Below, one piece after another: positions 20,549-30,427 of a DNA stretch of 64,000 nucleotides. Source of the DNA: Candidatus Vallotiella adelgis (GTDB lineage Bacteria; Pseudomonadota; Gammaproteobacteria; Burkholderiales; Burkholderiaceae); the NCBI RefSeq assembly GCF_020541305.1, contig NZ_CP047396.1, forward strand, positions 930,001 through 994,000, in the 5' to 3' direction. The notes beneath the pieces were generated by a model, which was given only the letters and a program-made list of their open reading frames with translations, had not been told where the DNA came from and did no database searches. A program made the translations under genes and the position numbers. The first letter of the stretch is position 1. The number at the start of each line of letters is the position of its first letter.

Positions 20549-21802
20549 AAAATAGGAGCATCGACCAATTTATTGGCTCGAACTGAAAAATACTAACTAA
20601 TAGTACAGTTCAAGTATACCGCTTAGTTTAGTCAGTAACTAACTAGCTTTAATGTCAGTAGATATGCTGACATGCAACCAGCCCCCCGCCTGCGCGGGCT
20701 ATCTATTACTATAGTGCCCTCAAAAATTTTACTAGCATTGATCTAGCACAGAAATGACCAATTTTACTAATTTGAATAATATTGCTTGATCGATGAAACA
20801 GCTCTTCTTACTAATCCCCTCAAACACTCGCCGCCGCCCTAATGAAATTAGGTGGACGGTCCTGTACAAGCACTTATCTTCGGGCATAAGCTTAACAAGG
20901 GATCTTTCTGCATTGTCGTTCTTTACTACGCATATTGCAAATCGCTAGCTGCTCTTACATATACATTATGGCTATTAAAAAATCTTTTAGTGCTATTTCG
21001 AATATTATTGGCTCGTTTTGCTTAGCTTAAATCCGGCTTATATAATCATCGATCTGCCGGAGTAGATAGTCGTCACGTACGGATATTTTTGGTTATTTAA
21101 CTAAGATATGGCAAAGTTATAGCGTTCAACAACGCATACTATGTCCAACACTACCAGAATCTGGTAGTGTTGGACATAGTATGCGTAAACTTCATTCAGA
21201 ATTCATGAGCGTTTCATGATGCAGTGATCAAGCCGCTGGTGGATTATAATTGTGGAAAAAGCTCAGCTCCAATTGCTGCAGTCATATGATGTGCAGTGCG
21301 TCAAAAGTCTGGTCCTTGACTCGGTCGACCTAATCTGGAAGACCGCGCAAGCGGTCCGTATCCGATGTCGCAAAGTCAAAACATCCCTTCTTTTTTTAGT
21401 GACCGACTGATACAGCGTTAGTAACAGCTAGATATATGCATACCGCGCCAAGCACGGCCTCAACCTCTCGATTCATCGAGACAACCAGGATAGCTAGTTA
21501 TACCGGAGATGATCTATCTACACAAATACGAATTTTTCCGGATGACCTGGCCATGATAGTCAGCAAGGAATATGGAAACAGCACACTCGGCGTGCTGCAT
21601 GATCAGCGCGCCCCATCACTTATGGTTAGCAACGCTTTCATAATCTGCATATCACGGTCTATATTGCGATTGCTAATATTGATTGCAAAATCGACTAGCT
21701 ATATCAGTCTTGCGAGACACCGGGAAGCTGGTGCAGACTGCATGTTATGCGCTGTAGATGCACCCTACTTAATTCCAACTTAGAACGCCGAGATATTTCA
21801 CG
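20549..21802. other. Gene-free spacer upstream of the glucoamylase
   Basis: About 1.25 kb. A 115-codon open frame at 21436-21783 shows no recognisable protein features and is probably chance or a remnant. In Burkholderia family-15 glucoamylase genes often lie between otsB and otsA, so eroded otsB is possible, but I saw no motif of it. The 26-bp hairpin at 21132-21186 is the main structure. Confidence 0.55.
21132..21186. repeat. Perfect inverted repeat, 26-bp stem, 3-nt loop
   Basis: Arm 21132-21157 is the exact reverse complement of 21161-21186; the loop is AAT. A 26-bp uninterrupted stem far exceeds what a terminator needs or chance would give. No T-run follows. Confidence 0.95.
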
Positions 21803-23638
21803 ATGATCTTGTTTCCCACTGAGTCATCCAAGACGACACCCCCACCTTATCCTGCTTTCCATCGTTCACTGGATGTCGGCGTTATCGGTAATTGTGCATT
21901 CAGTGCGCTGATTGATAAGATGGGCTCTATTGTCTGGAGCTGCCTGCCGCGTTTTGATGGCGATCCAATTTTCAACGCACTAATTGACACTTCAGACCAT
22001 GCCGGCCTGTGGAGCCTTGAACTAGAAAACTATGCACGTAGTGAACAATTCTATGAGCCAAACACCGCCGTACTGCGAACACGTCTATATGATACGAACG
22101 GACAAGGTATCGAGATCACTGACTTCGCTCCGCGTTTCCACGCACGCGGGCGTTATTTTCGCCCCACGACAATCGTGCGCCGTGTGAAGCCACTGCAAAG
22201 CGCAGTTCGCATCACACTACGACTACGACCGCGTTTTGACTGGGGCCGGCTCCCGCCGGGGATTACACACGGCAGTCATCACATCCGCTATGTTGGACCC
22301 GCACAGACGCTTCGTCTCACAACTGATGCGCCATTATCTTACATCGTTGCGGAACAGCAGTTCCTTCTTGATCGCGAGGCTAATTTCATCCTTGGGCCAG
22401 ATGAAACGCTTTCTGCGGGTATTGAGACCAACGCGCGCGACTTCGAGCAGGATACAATTCAGTACTGGCGCACGTGGACTGGCCGGCTTGCAATACCACT
22501 AGAGTGGCAAGATGCAGTGATACGCGCAGCGATTACACTTAAGCTGTCATTGTTCGAGGATACTGGTGCGATTATCGCCGCAATGACTACTAGCATTCCA
22601 GAAGCACCGAGCAGCAGCCGTAATTGGGACTACCGCTATTGTTGGCTGCGTGATGCATTTTTTGTTGTACGTGCGCTGAACAGCCTATCTGAAGTCGGAA
22701 CTATGGAGGACTATCTATGCTGGCTGCGTAACATTGTATTGCGCTCTCAGGGCGGACATATTAAACCACTGTATGGCATTGGCTTAGAAGAATCCCTACC
22801 AGAGTCAATCATTGAGCATCTGGGCGGATACCGAGACCAAGGGCCGGTGCGCGTAGGAAACCAGGCACACGAGCATTTCCAGCACGATGTGTATGGCAAT
22901 ATCATCCTGGGTGCCACACAGGCTTTCCATGACCGACGTCTAATACGTCCAGCTGGTTTCTTCGAGTTCGAAAGCTTGGAGGCTGTCGGCGAGAATGCCT
23001 ACCGCATTTATACAAAACCGGATGCTGGCATGTGGGAGCTACGCTCACGTGCTCGTATCCATACCTCGTCAGTACTAATGAACTGGGCTGCTTGTGACCG
23101 GCTTGCAAAGATTGCATATACGCTTGGTCTGCCTGATCGCGGGATGCTATGGCGGAGACGTGCTGACGAAATCCGGGAATACCTGCTTAATAACTCCTGG
23201 AACGAGGCGCGGGGCGCATTTGCTGAAAGTGTCGGCGGTCAAGATCTAGACGCGAGCGTGCTGTTGATGGCCGAAGTCAACATAATTCACCCGAAAGATC
23301 CACGCTTCGTATCTACTGTCGAGGCACTCGAGCACTCGCTATGTGATGGGCCCTATATGCGGCGATATGAGGCACCAGACGACTTTGGCAAGCCAGAAAC
23401 TGCCTTCAACATTTGCACATTTTGGCGCATCGACGCACTAGCTAGAATCGATCGTCGTGAAGAAGCGCGTGCAATCTTCGAAGCAATGTTAGCGGCACGC
23501 AACCATCTCGGATTACTATCAGAGGACACACATCCAGTCACAGGCGAGATGTGGGGAAACTTTCCGCAGACCTACTCAATGGTCGGAATTATTAACTGTG
23601 CGATGCGGCTTTCTGCGCCCTGGGATTCAGTTATCTAA
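21803..23638 (+). CDS. Glycoside hydrolase family 15 protein (glucoamylase/trehalase-like)
   Basis: 611 residues, full length. The N-terminal beta domain begins after about 22 residues (DVGVIGNCAFSALID, GSIVWSCLPRFD). The catalytic (alpha/alpha)6 barrel carries RNWDYRYCWLRDA (273-285) and, near the C-terminus, the GEMWGNFPQTYS motif that bears the catalytic region of bacterial members. The family releases glucose from alpha-glucans, and some members act on trehalose. No signal peptide is visible, so it is cytoplasmic. In Burkholderia it is usually next to trehalose genes, absent here. Its intact state in such a reduced genome suggests turnover of an internal glucan or of host trehalose; this is inference. 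Confidence 0.88.
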   Translation: MILFPTESSKTTPPPYPAFHRSLDVGVIGNCAFSALIDKMGSIVWSCLPRFDGDPIFNALIDTSDHAGLWSLELENYARSEQFYEPNTAVLRTRLYDTNGQGIEITDFAPRFHARGRYFRPTTIVRRVKPLQSAVRITLRLRPRFDWGRLPPGITHGSHHIRYVGPAQTLRLTTDAPLSYIVAEQQFLLDREANFILGPDETLSAGIETNARDFEQDTIQYWRTWTGRLAIPLEWQDAVIRAAITLKLSLFEDTGAIIAAMTTSIPEAPSSSRNWDYRYCWLRDAFFVVRALNSLSEVGTMEDYLCWLRNIVLRSQGGHIKPLYGIGLEESLPESIIEHLGGYRDQGPVRVGNQAHEHFQHDVYGNIILGATQAFHDRRLIRPAGFFEFESLEAVGENAYRIYTKPDAGMWELRSRARIHTSSVLMNWAACDRLAKIAYTLGLPDRGMLWRRRADEIREYLLNNSWNEARGAFAESVGGQDLDASVLLMAEVNIIHPKDPRFVSTVEALEHSLCDGPYMRRYEAPDDFGKPETAFNICTFWRIDALARIDRREEARAIFEAMLAARNHLGLLSEDTHPVTGEMWGNFPQTYSMVGIINCAMRLSAPWDSVI

Positions 23639-23721
23639 GAAGGTTTTGCCGCATGCGCGGTACGCAGCGTTTAAGAAACAGATTCTCAGATTTTTTTGGT
23701 TAAATCGTTGACTGTCTCAGT

Positions 23722-23762
23722 GGTAGCTTCCTTTATTATGTTCAACTATGTTGGGAGCTACC
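23722..23762. terminator. Possible bidirectional terminator between glucoamylase and yadH
   Basis: GGTAGCTTCC (23722-23731) pairs with GGGAGCTACC (23753-23762), ten positions including one G-T wobble, 21-nt loop. It lies between two converging genes. No good T-run, so only moderate support. The rest of 23639-23936 shows nothing else. Confidence 0.4.
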
Positions 23763-23936
23763 GAAATCTCTATAACACAAACTTGGTGTTGTGCGTAAGG
23801 CTTAACCTAGCGCTAGTAGCGTAGCGTATAAGCATCGCAACATACAGTTGATCTAGCTACTTTTCATTTCTGGGGTAATACATATTTATAGCCGCTAATT
23901 ACTATTATGAAACATGCAAGGTTTATCTTAATACAT

Positions 23937-24698
23937 TTATCCCTTCAAGCGGTATCCAGTTCTAAAAATCCATGCGACTGTTACTATAAATAGCGCTAAG
24001 CATGAAACTGTTACCCCAAGGCAGACTCCAATATTTACCTCGGCCTCAGCCTGGAAACTCCACCGAAATCCACTGACCAGATACACGATTGGATTAAATA
24101 ATGCTACCATTCGCCAAAATGGCGGTAGCATGTCAATTGAATAAAAGCTGCCACCAAGAAACGTTAACGGTGTAATGATTAGCAACGGCACAATCTGTAA
24201 CTTCTCGAAATTATCGGCCCACACGCCGATAATAAAACCTAACAGCGCGAACGTAAATGCGGTTAGCAGCAGAAATAACAGCATAAAACCCGGATGATTA
24301 ATCTGGACCGGCACAAAAAAGTGGGCCGTCGCAAAAATAATCAGACCTAGCATGACCGATTTTGTTGTAGCTGCGCCGACATAGCCAATTACGATCTCAA
24401 TATATGAGACCGGCGCGGATAATAGCTCATAGATCGTCCCCGTGAAGCGGGGAAAATAGATGCCGAATGAAGCATTCGAGATGCTTTGCGTGAGCAACGA
24501 TAGCATGATAAGTCCGGGCACAATGAATGTACCGTAGCTCACGCCATTGACATTTTGAATGCGCGAGCCAATAGCTGCGCCGAATACAATAAAATACAGC
24601 GACGTTGAAATTACCGGCGATACGATACTTTGCATCAGCGTACGCCGAGTACGCGCCATTTCGAAACGGTAGATCGCACGGATTGCATACATATTCAT
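23937..24698 (-). CDS. yadH: ABC-2 type transporter permease (YadH-like)
   Basis: 253 residues with about six hydrophobic segments. The N-terminus [19 protein letters not shown] and the central [34 protein letters not shown] are typical of YadH. It would form a membrane exporter with the preceding ATPase; the 4-base ATGA overlap shows coupling. The substrate of YadGH is unknown, although the family is related to drug, polysaccharide and lipid exporters. An alternative ATG lies two codons in. No defect visible. Confidence 0.88.
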   Translation of the reverse strand: MNMYAIRAIYRFEMARTRRTLMQSIVSPVISTSLYFIVFGAAIGSRIQNVNGVSYGTFIVPGLIMLSLLTQSISNASFGIYFPRFTGTIYELLSAPVSYIEIVIGYVGAATTKSVMLGLIIFATAHFFVPVQINHPGFMLLFLLLTAFTFALLGFIIGVWADNFEKLQIVPLLIITPLTFLGGSFYSIDMLPPFWRMVALFNPIVYLVSGFRWSFQAEAEVNIGVCLGVTVSCLALFIVTVAWIFRTGYRLKG

Positions 24699-25648
24699 CG
24701 GAGCGCTTCCTGTAGTGACGGTTCTCGGCGCTCTTTCATGAGGTTCACAAAGATATCTTCTAGTGAACTTTGCGTCGTCTGCAAGTCTTTAAAGGCAATA
24801 TTTGCGTCATCCAGTGCACGCAGTAACTCAATGATGCCAGCGTGCTCGGCACGTTTGTCATAGGTGTAGATTAGCTCATTTCCACCGCGTACTAGCTCAA
24901 GCCGATATGCAATAAGCTTCTGCGGAATACAATGAAGCGGCGCGTATAGCTGCAGCGTGAGTTGCTTTTTGCCAAGCTTACGCATTAACTCGGTTTTCTG
25001 ATCGACCAGGATGATCTCTCCGTTGCGAATTACACCAATACGATCAGCCATTTCCTCGGCCTCATCAATATAGTGCGTAGTCAGGATAATTGTCACGCCG
25101 CTGTCTCGCAACGAGCGAACGAGTCGCCACATATCGCGCCGTAATTCGACGTCTACGCCAGCGGTCGGCTCATCTAAGAATAATATACGCGGCTCGTGCG
25201 ACAATGCTTTAGCAATCATTACGCGCCGCTTCATGCCGCCGGACAGTGTCCGTATCTCGTTATCTTTTTTATCCCAGAGCGATAGTGCCTTGAGTACTTT
25301 TTCGATGTGCACAGGATTAGCCGGCTTGCCGAACAAGCCGCGGCTGAATGAAACCGTACCCCATACTGATTCGAATGTATCGGTAGTTAACTCCTGCGGC
25401 AATAACCCAATGGTTGAACGCGCGGCACGATAATCAGCAATGATGTCATAGCCGTCGACTGTCACGCAACCCGAAGTTGGATTAACGATACCACAGATGA
25501 TACTAATAAGCGTTGTTTTGCCTGCGCCGTTTGGTCCAAGTAGTGCGAAGATTTCGCCACGCCAGATATCGAGGTTGATATCGTGTAATGCTCGAAATCC
25601 AGAAGCATAGATTTTCGAGAGATGGGATATAGAAAGAATCGTTTGCAT
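24695..25648 (-). CDS. yadG: ABC transporter ATP-binding protein (YadG-like)
   Basis: 317 residues. Walker [10 protein letters not shown] is at 38-46, the signature LSGGMKRR at 135-142, Walker [13 protein letters not shown] at 155-166 and the switch histidine in [11 protein letters not shown] at 190-200, so the ATPase is complete. The C-terminal 100 residues are the extra domain found in exporters of this class. It is the first gene of a two-gene operon with yadH. In Burkholderia these genes sit beside the mla, bolA, murA and his genes, none of which is nearby here. Confidence 0.9.
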   Translation of the reverse strand: MQTILSISHLSKIYASGFRALHDINLDIWRGEIFALLGPNGAGKTTLISIICGIVNPTSGCVTVDGYDIIADYRAARSTIGLLPQELTTDTFESVWGTVSFSRGLFGKPANPVHIEKVLKALSLWDKKDNEIRTLSGGMKRRVMIAKALSHEPRILFLDEPTAGVDVELRRDMWRLVRSLRDSGVTIILTTHYIDEAEEMADRIGVIRNGEIILVDQKTELMRKLGKKQLTLQLYAPLHCIPQKLIAYRLELVRGGNELIYTYDKRAEHAGIIELLRALDDANIAFKDLQTTQSSLEDIFVNLMKERREPSLQEALR

Positions 25649-25778
25649 GCATTAGACGATAGTAGAAGCTATCATTTTATTCATCCTCAACGTCCCTGCA
25701 AAAAGATGCAGGCCACACTTCTAATGCAAGGATAAATAGCATACGTTGAATGTTATCTTATACGACATAATCGTATTC

Positions 25779-25800
25779 GATGTTATGTTATATTATTTAC
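25779..25800 (+). promoter_or_regulatory. Possible metal-regulator (Zur-like) box upstream of the Zn/Mn importer
   Basis: GATGTTATGTTATATTATTT starts the site, about 60 bases before the start codon of the binding protein. It resembles the A/T-rich TGTTATAxTATAACA type of Zur sites in one half only. Surrounding DNA is A/T rich, so a chance match is quite possible. Confidence 0.25.
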
Positions 25801-25859
25801 TGTCGTGTGACAATTATGCTCGCGGTTAGCCGCGGTGCGGTGTTATCCGGAGCTGTTTG

Positions 25860-26759
25860 ATGAAAAGCCTTATCGCGATCATTACTGCATTGATCGCTCT
25901 CTATATTCCGATACGCGCCGCTACGTCAGAATACATTCAACCCTACAAGATAATCCAAGTTGTCGCGGCCGAGAACTTTTATGGCGAACTAGTTCGAGCG
26001 CTCGGCGGCCCGTATGTATCGGTTACCAGCATACTGAGTAACCCGAACCAAGATCCGCACCTGTTTGAGCCTAGTGCCAAGGCTGCGCGAGCGCGCGCTT
26101 CCGCACAGCTAGTCGTCTATAATGGTGCGAACTATAACGCATGGTTACCCAAACTACTCACCAGTTCACATACAAACTGCCATCCTCGCACAGAAATCGT
26201 CGCTGCCGAGCTGGTCGGCAAGAAACCAGGCGATAATCCGCATCTGTGGTATCTGCCTACAACTATGCTAGCAATGGCGCGTGCAATTAGTGGGTTCCTC
26301 ATACAAGCGGATCCGGTACATAAAGCCGACTATGTTATTCGGTTAACTCAATTTATTGACTCACTAAAACCAATTAATGAGAAAATTTCAGTATTAAAAC
26401 AATATTATCAAGGCACGCCGGTAACTGCGACGGAACCGGTATTTACCTACATGGCTGAGGCTATTGGCTTAGAAATGCGCAATAAGCGTTTTCAAATGTC
26501 GACAATGAATGAGACGGAGCCCAGCGCTGCTGATGTTGCCTCTTTCGAGCGCGACTTAAGAATGAGGAAAGTAAAAGTGCTGATTTATAATAGCCAGGCT
26601 AGCGACACGTCGACCCAACAGATGCTAAAGATTGCTCATCAGTTACATGTGCCGACAGTGCGTGTCACTGAAACGGAGCCAGACGGTAAAACGTACCAGC
26701 AATGGATGCTAGAACAACTCAATGCCTTGGAGAAAGCATTACGCGGACAGGTGAAATGA
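25860..26759 (+). CDS. Metal (Zn/Mn) ABC transporter substrate-binding protein
   Basis: 299 residues with an N-terminal signal peptide (about 1-20, cleavage near IRA-AT) and no lipobox cysteine, so it is predicted to be periplasmic. The ZnuA/TroA/PsaA fold is recognised from DPHLFEP (H67), NPHLWYLP (H128), TEPVFTYMAEAIGL (E192) and EPDGKTY (D275). The set His-His-Glu-Asp matches manganese/zinc binders of the PsaA/MntC sort better than ZnuA, which has three histidines. There is no His-rich loop. The ATG at 25860 is preceded by GGAG at a good distance; an in-frame TTG three bases upstream is less likely. It overlaps the ATPase gene by ATGA. Confidence 0.88.
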   Translation: MKSLIAIITALIALYIPIRAATSEYIQPYKIIQVVAAENFYGELVRALGGPYVSVTSILSNPNQDPHLFEPSAKAARARASAQLVVYNGANYNAWLPKLLTSSHTNCHPRTEIVAAELVGKKPGDNPHLWYLPTTMLAMARAISGFLIQADPVHKADYVIRLTQFIDSLKPINEKISVLKQYYQGTPVTATEPVFTYMAEAIGLEMRNKRFQMSTMNETEPSAADVASFERDLRMRKVKVLIYNSQASDTSTQQMLKIAHQLHVPTVRVTETEPDGKTYQQWMLEQLNALEKALRGQVK

Positions 26760-27568
26760 CTAACCCAGCAATTGAGCTAGATGGTGTCACCCTCGAATTG
26801 GGCCCACGCCGCTTACTCGACACTGCTAGCTTCACGGTAAACAATGGTGAGTTCATTGGCGTACTAGGCCCAAACGGTGCTGGAAAAACTACGCTCATGC
26901 GTGCACTTCTCGGGCTAGTTCCTAATGTTCGCGGTACACTACGTGTACTTGGTCGTCCCGTCACACACGGTAATGCCCTGATCGGCTACATGCCGCAGGG
27001 GCGTAGCATATCGACAGCGCACCGTCTGTCCGGCCGAAACTTTGTCACATGTGCAGTTGATGGGCACCGCTGGGGAGTTACGCTAGCCCGAAGTCGTATA
27101 CGCCGAGCGATGGACCATGCGCTGGCAATCGTTGATGCGTCGGATCTAGCCAATCGACCGCTCACTGAATTGTCTGGCGGTGAACGCCAGCGCTTGCTCC
27201 TTGCGCAATGCCTGCTTGGCCAGCCTCAACTACTGTTGCTGGATGAACCACTAATCAGCTTAGATCCAAACCACCAAGCCAGCGTCGTTGAGTTGGTTCG
27301 TCGAGTACAACGCCAATTAGGAATCACCGTGCTGTTTAGCGCTCATGAACTTAATCCACTGCTAAACGCAATCGACCGTGTACTCTACTTAGGAAACGGT
27401 TATGCCGCGCTCGGCACCGTCGATGAAGTTATCACACCATCAATACTGTCACGACTATATGGCTCGCCGATCGACGTTATGCAACTAGGTAAACGGATCT
27501 TTGTGATGTCTGGAAGTATAGAAGTCGAAAAGCATGATCACGCGCACGAAGCTGACCATCAACTATAG
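26756..27568 (+). CDS. Metal (Zn/Mn) ABC transporter ATP-binding protein
   Basis: 270 residues from the ATG at 26756, which overlaps the stop of the binding-protein gene (ATGA); a longer frame from 26702 would overlap that gene by 58 bases. Walker [10 protein letters not shown] near residue 40, signature LSGGERQR, Walker B LLLLDEPLISLD and the H-loop SAHEL are all intact. It energises import together with the membrane protein 96 bases downstream. The C-terminal end is His/Glu/Asp-rich (EVEKHDHAHEADH), which might bind the metal. Confidence 0.9.
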   Translation: MTNPAIELDGVTLELGPRRLLDTASFTVNNGEFIGVLGPNGAGKTTLMRALLGLVPNVRGTLRVLGRPVTHGNALIGYMPQGRSISTAHRLSGRNFVTCAVDGHRWGVTLARSRIRRAMDHALAIVDASDLANRPLTELSGGERQRLLLAQCLLGQPQLLLLDEPLISLDPNHQASVVELVRRVQRQLGITVLFSAHELNPLLNAIDRVLYLGNGYAALGTVDEVITPSILSRLYGSPIDVMQLGKRIFVMSGSIEVEKHDHAHEADHQL

Positions 27569-27664
27569 TCATTAGCATAGTTCTGCTCCAGACCTAAACC
27601 ATAATTATCTTTTGATGGGACGCCAGCCTAAGAACTGCCGCCTCCACGTGCCACGGAACATACA

Positions 27665-28459
27665 ATGTTTGAATATGAGTTCATGATTAACGCATTTGCT
27701 GCATCTGGCATCGTCGCGATTGTTTCCGGTATTGTCGGTTTTTTTTTGGTAATGCGTCAACAAACCTTTGCGGGACATGCTCTATCACATGTCGGCTTCA
27801 CCGGTGCCACTGGCGCAGCACTACTCGGCATTTCACCGCTCTGGGGCATGATCGGTTTTACCGTGGTAGCTGGTATTGTGATGGGCGCACTCGGTGATCG
27901 CCTATCTGGGCGAGATGTCGCTATCGGTATGACGTTATCATTATCGCTTGGCGCTGGCTTGCTGTTTTTGCATTTCTTCACCGCCTATGCAACGCAGGTT
28001 ACTATGCTGCTATTTGGTAATGTGCTAGGCGTTAGTAGCAGCGTACTCATGTCACTCGCCTGGCTAGCATTGCTAGTCTTTTCTGCATTGACGGCAATCG
28101 CCCGACCATTAATTTTCTCAAGCTTGCAGCCTGAGTTAGCTGAAGCCAAAGGCGTATCTTTACGAACTATATCCGTTCTGTTTCTAGCAATAGTCGGCAT
28201 CGCGATCGCACAATGCACACAAATCGTCGGGGTTTTGCTCGTATCTACGCTAATGGTAGGACCTGCCGCTGCTGCTCAGAATCTCACCACACGAATTAGC
28301 ACCGGAATTGCAAGCGCAGCCCTACTCGCACTTACACAAGCATGGATCGGCATCACACTAGCGTTCTATACCGATTTTCCGACGAGTTTCTGGATTACTA
28401 CGTTATCCTCTATTGTCTACGGAGTGAGCTTGTTAGTTCGGTGGTGTCGCTCTCTATGA
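27665..28459 (+). CDS. Metal (Zn/Mn) ABC transporter permease
   Basis: 264 residues, ABC-3 family inner-membrane protein with about eight hydrophobic helices. The start MFEYEFMINAFAASGIVAIVSG and the segment QQTFAGHALSHVGFTGATGA are typical of ZnuB/TroC. GPAAAAQNLT corresponds to the conserved coupling region. It is the last gene of the binding protein-ATPase-permease set. All three parts being intact suggests that metal import matters to this symbiont. Confidence 0.9.
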   Translation: MFEYEFMINAFAASGIVAIVSGIVGFFLVMRQQTFAGHALSHVGFTGATGAALLGISPLWGMIGFTVVAGIVMGALGDRLSGRDVAIGMTLSLSLGAGLLFLHFFTAYATQVTMLLFGNVLGVSSSVLMSLAWLALLVFSALTAIARPLIFSSLQPELAEAKGVSLRTISVLFLAIVGIAIAQCTQIVGVLLVSTLMVGPAAAAQNLTTRISTGIASAALLALTQAWIGITLAFYTDFPTSFWITTLSSIVYGVSLLVRWCRSL

Positions 28460-29184
28460 TAAACTAAAGTCAGCCCTCAACTTTTTGTCTATTAGCGTAC
28501 GCTTCCGTTATTTGTAATACCACACTGGGTAGCCATCGATGTGTTTGATCTCGTACTAAACACACTTATCATCTGTATCCGAGCTGCGCAATCTATGTGG
28601 CAACGCTCAATGCACCTAGTTACACATTCAGTACGTACCAATATCTGCTTAAATCTTCTCATTTAGTCGACCTAAAAAGAAATGTAGTCAGCTATGCAAC
28701 GAGGTGTATCGAATAATTGTGGATACTACCTCCTCCTAATAACACTGTTTTAATTTCCTCTAAGTAAGGATAAATTACGTTGTCTTGGCATTATAGCGAG
28801 GAGTATGATGCTTCTAACGATTGTGATAAAGTGTTTTATAGAAACATATATACTATATTCTCTATTAAAGCACTACTATAATATAATTATTATAGTGCCT
28901 TCATTCTATTATTCGGCGGCGATTAAGAGAGCTCGAGCATTATATAGATATACAAGTGCGTCATATATGCCTAGACTCAAGCGATAGCTCAGTTAATGTG
29001 GGCCCACGAGATTGTATCGAGAGCAGTCTTACCTACTTCCCGTGTAATAACCGCATGTACATCATTGCCCGGTATTCGCCGGGCGAGCTAGTTCACCCCC
29101 GAACGTAAGCAGCCAATATAATACTTTGCAGAGTAACACTGATAATGCAGTTCATATAACGCTGTATAACATATAGCAAATTTA
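28460..29184. other. Spacer and probable eroded 5' part of dacB
   Basis: About 725 bases with no supported gene. The dacB pseudogene begins downstream, and the part that should encode its signal peptide and SxxK active site is expected here but not recognisable. A hairpin at 28870-28898 (11 bp with a 3-nt bulge, A/T rich) is near chance level. Confidence 0.5.
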
Positions 29185-30240
29185 TCGGTAGCGTACAAGC
29201 ACTTATCGAGATAGTACCATTGACACCTCCGGTGTGCTGCACGGTAACCTGTACATCCAAGGAACCGGTGATCCAAAGCTTATATCAGAAGAATTGATCG
29301 ACCTAGTCAATAAAATTCATAAACAACAAGGCATAACTGCACTCCACGGCGATCTTGTTCTAAATAAGCAATGGTTTGATAAATTTACAATCGACTTTCC
29401 AGATTTTGACAACAATACTGACTCGCCGTATAACGTCGGCCCTGATCCTCTGTTGTATGTGTTCAAGTCACTCTCATTTAGGCTACACCCGTCTCTGAAC
29501 AATAAGATAACTATCAATATGACACCAAAACTTGCATAACTGAAGATTGTTAACTAGTTGCACAAGACACGCGGTACGTGTATCGCTATGCCAAAAAGTG
29601 CTATTCCAACTATCAAGCCGATTTCACAAGGTGTGGTGCCAGCAGTATTTAGCAGTAATTATTCAATGCGCTGTGGCGAGTGCACTGTCAATATAGCTGT
29701 GCTGGATCACTCAAGCTTTTTCCAGTAGTTTCTTAATACTATGGAAAAAACTGGAGGCACCTTCAGCGGTAAAGTGCAGAGGGTGTAACGCCCACTAACG
29801 CGGATTCAGTAGCTACTTATTACGGAATAAAACTCTCGACAATCGTGAACGATATTAATAAGCTGCCAAATAACACAATAGCTCGCAATCTATTTCTCTC
29901 GATTGGCGCAGTCGGATCGTATCCGATTATATCGAATATTCTGCTCATACCTATTCAACCGGTACTATCTATGCCAATACGCAGTGCACAAGTAATTCGC
30001 TAATTTCTAGCTAAGAACGGTATTGCAATGCCTGAGCTACAATTAAATAATGGTTCCGGTTTATCGCGCAACGAGCACATCAGCGCGGCGTCGATGGCTA
30101 AGCTACTCGTGGCAGCTAGCGCTAGCCCTGTCGCGAAAGCTTTTATCGCGTCATTACCTATTGCTGGCGTCGACGGCACAGAATCATCAGAGGGTTTGGA
30201 TACTATCCGACATTATTCTGCTGCTCGTAGCTAATCTGGC
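29185..30240 (+). pseudogene. dacB: dacB pseudogene (D-Ala-D-Ala carboxypeptidase/endopeptidase, PBP4, peptidase S13)
   Basis: Successive fragments in different frames read like one S13 protein. Near 29219-29540 there is GVLHGNLYIQGTGDPKL, then GDLVLNKQWF and PYNVGPDPLLYVFKS. Near 29660-29790 there is CGECTVNIAVLDHSSFF followed by GGTFSGKV. Near 29840-29930 there is VNDINKLPNNTIARNLFLSIGAVGS, and near 30028-30200 MPELQLNNGSGLSR and PIAGVDGT. Several frameshifts and stops separate them. The SxxK N-terminal part and the KTG C-terminal part were not found. The enzyme would trim or cleave cell-wall peptides in the periplasm. Its loss implies relaxed peptidoglycan remodelling. Confidence 0.9.
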
Positions 30241-30427
30241 GTTATATACTATGGGGTATATAAAAAAGATATGCAAGGAAGGATCAAAAAAAATATGTGG
30301 CAACGCATTTGCGTTGCCTTCCGCATGCGGGAAAGTGCTGTCCGCTAAATTAGCTCTACTGCAGTATCAAGAAGCAATATCATAGATAGTTGTAAACTAC
30401 ATGTTTAAATCGATGGATCGTGTCTAA

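Noticed and set aside
21436-21783. 115-codon open frame before the glucoamylase
   Set aside because: No motif, low-complexity composition, no ribosome site; probably chance or remnant.
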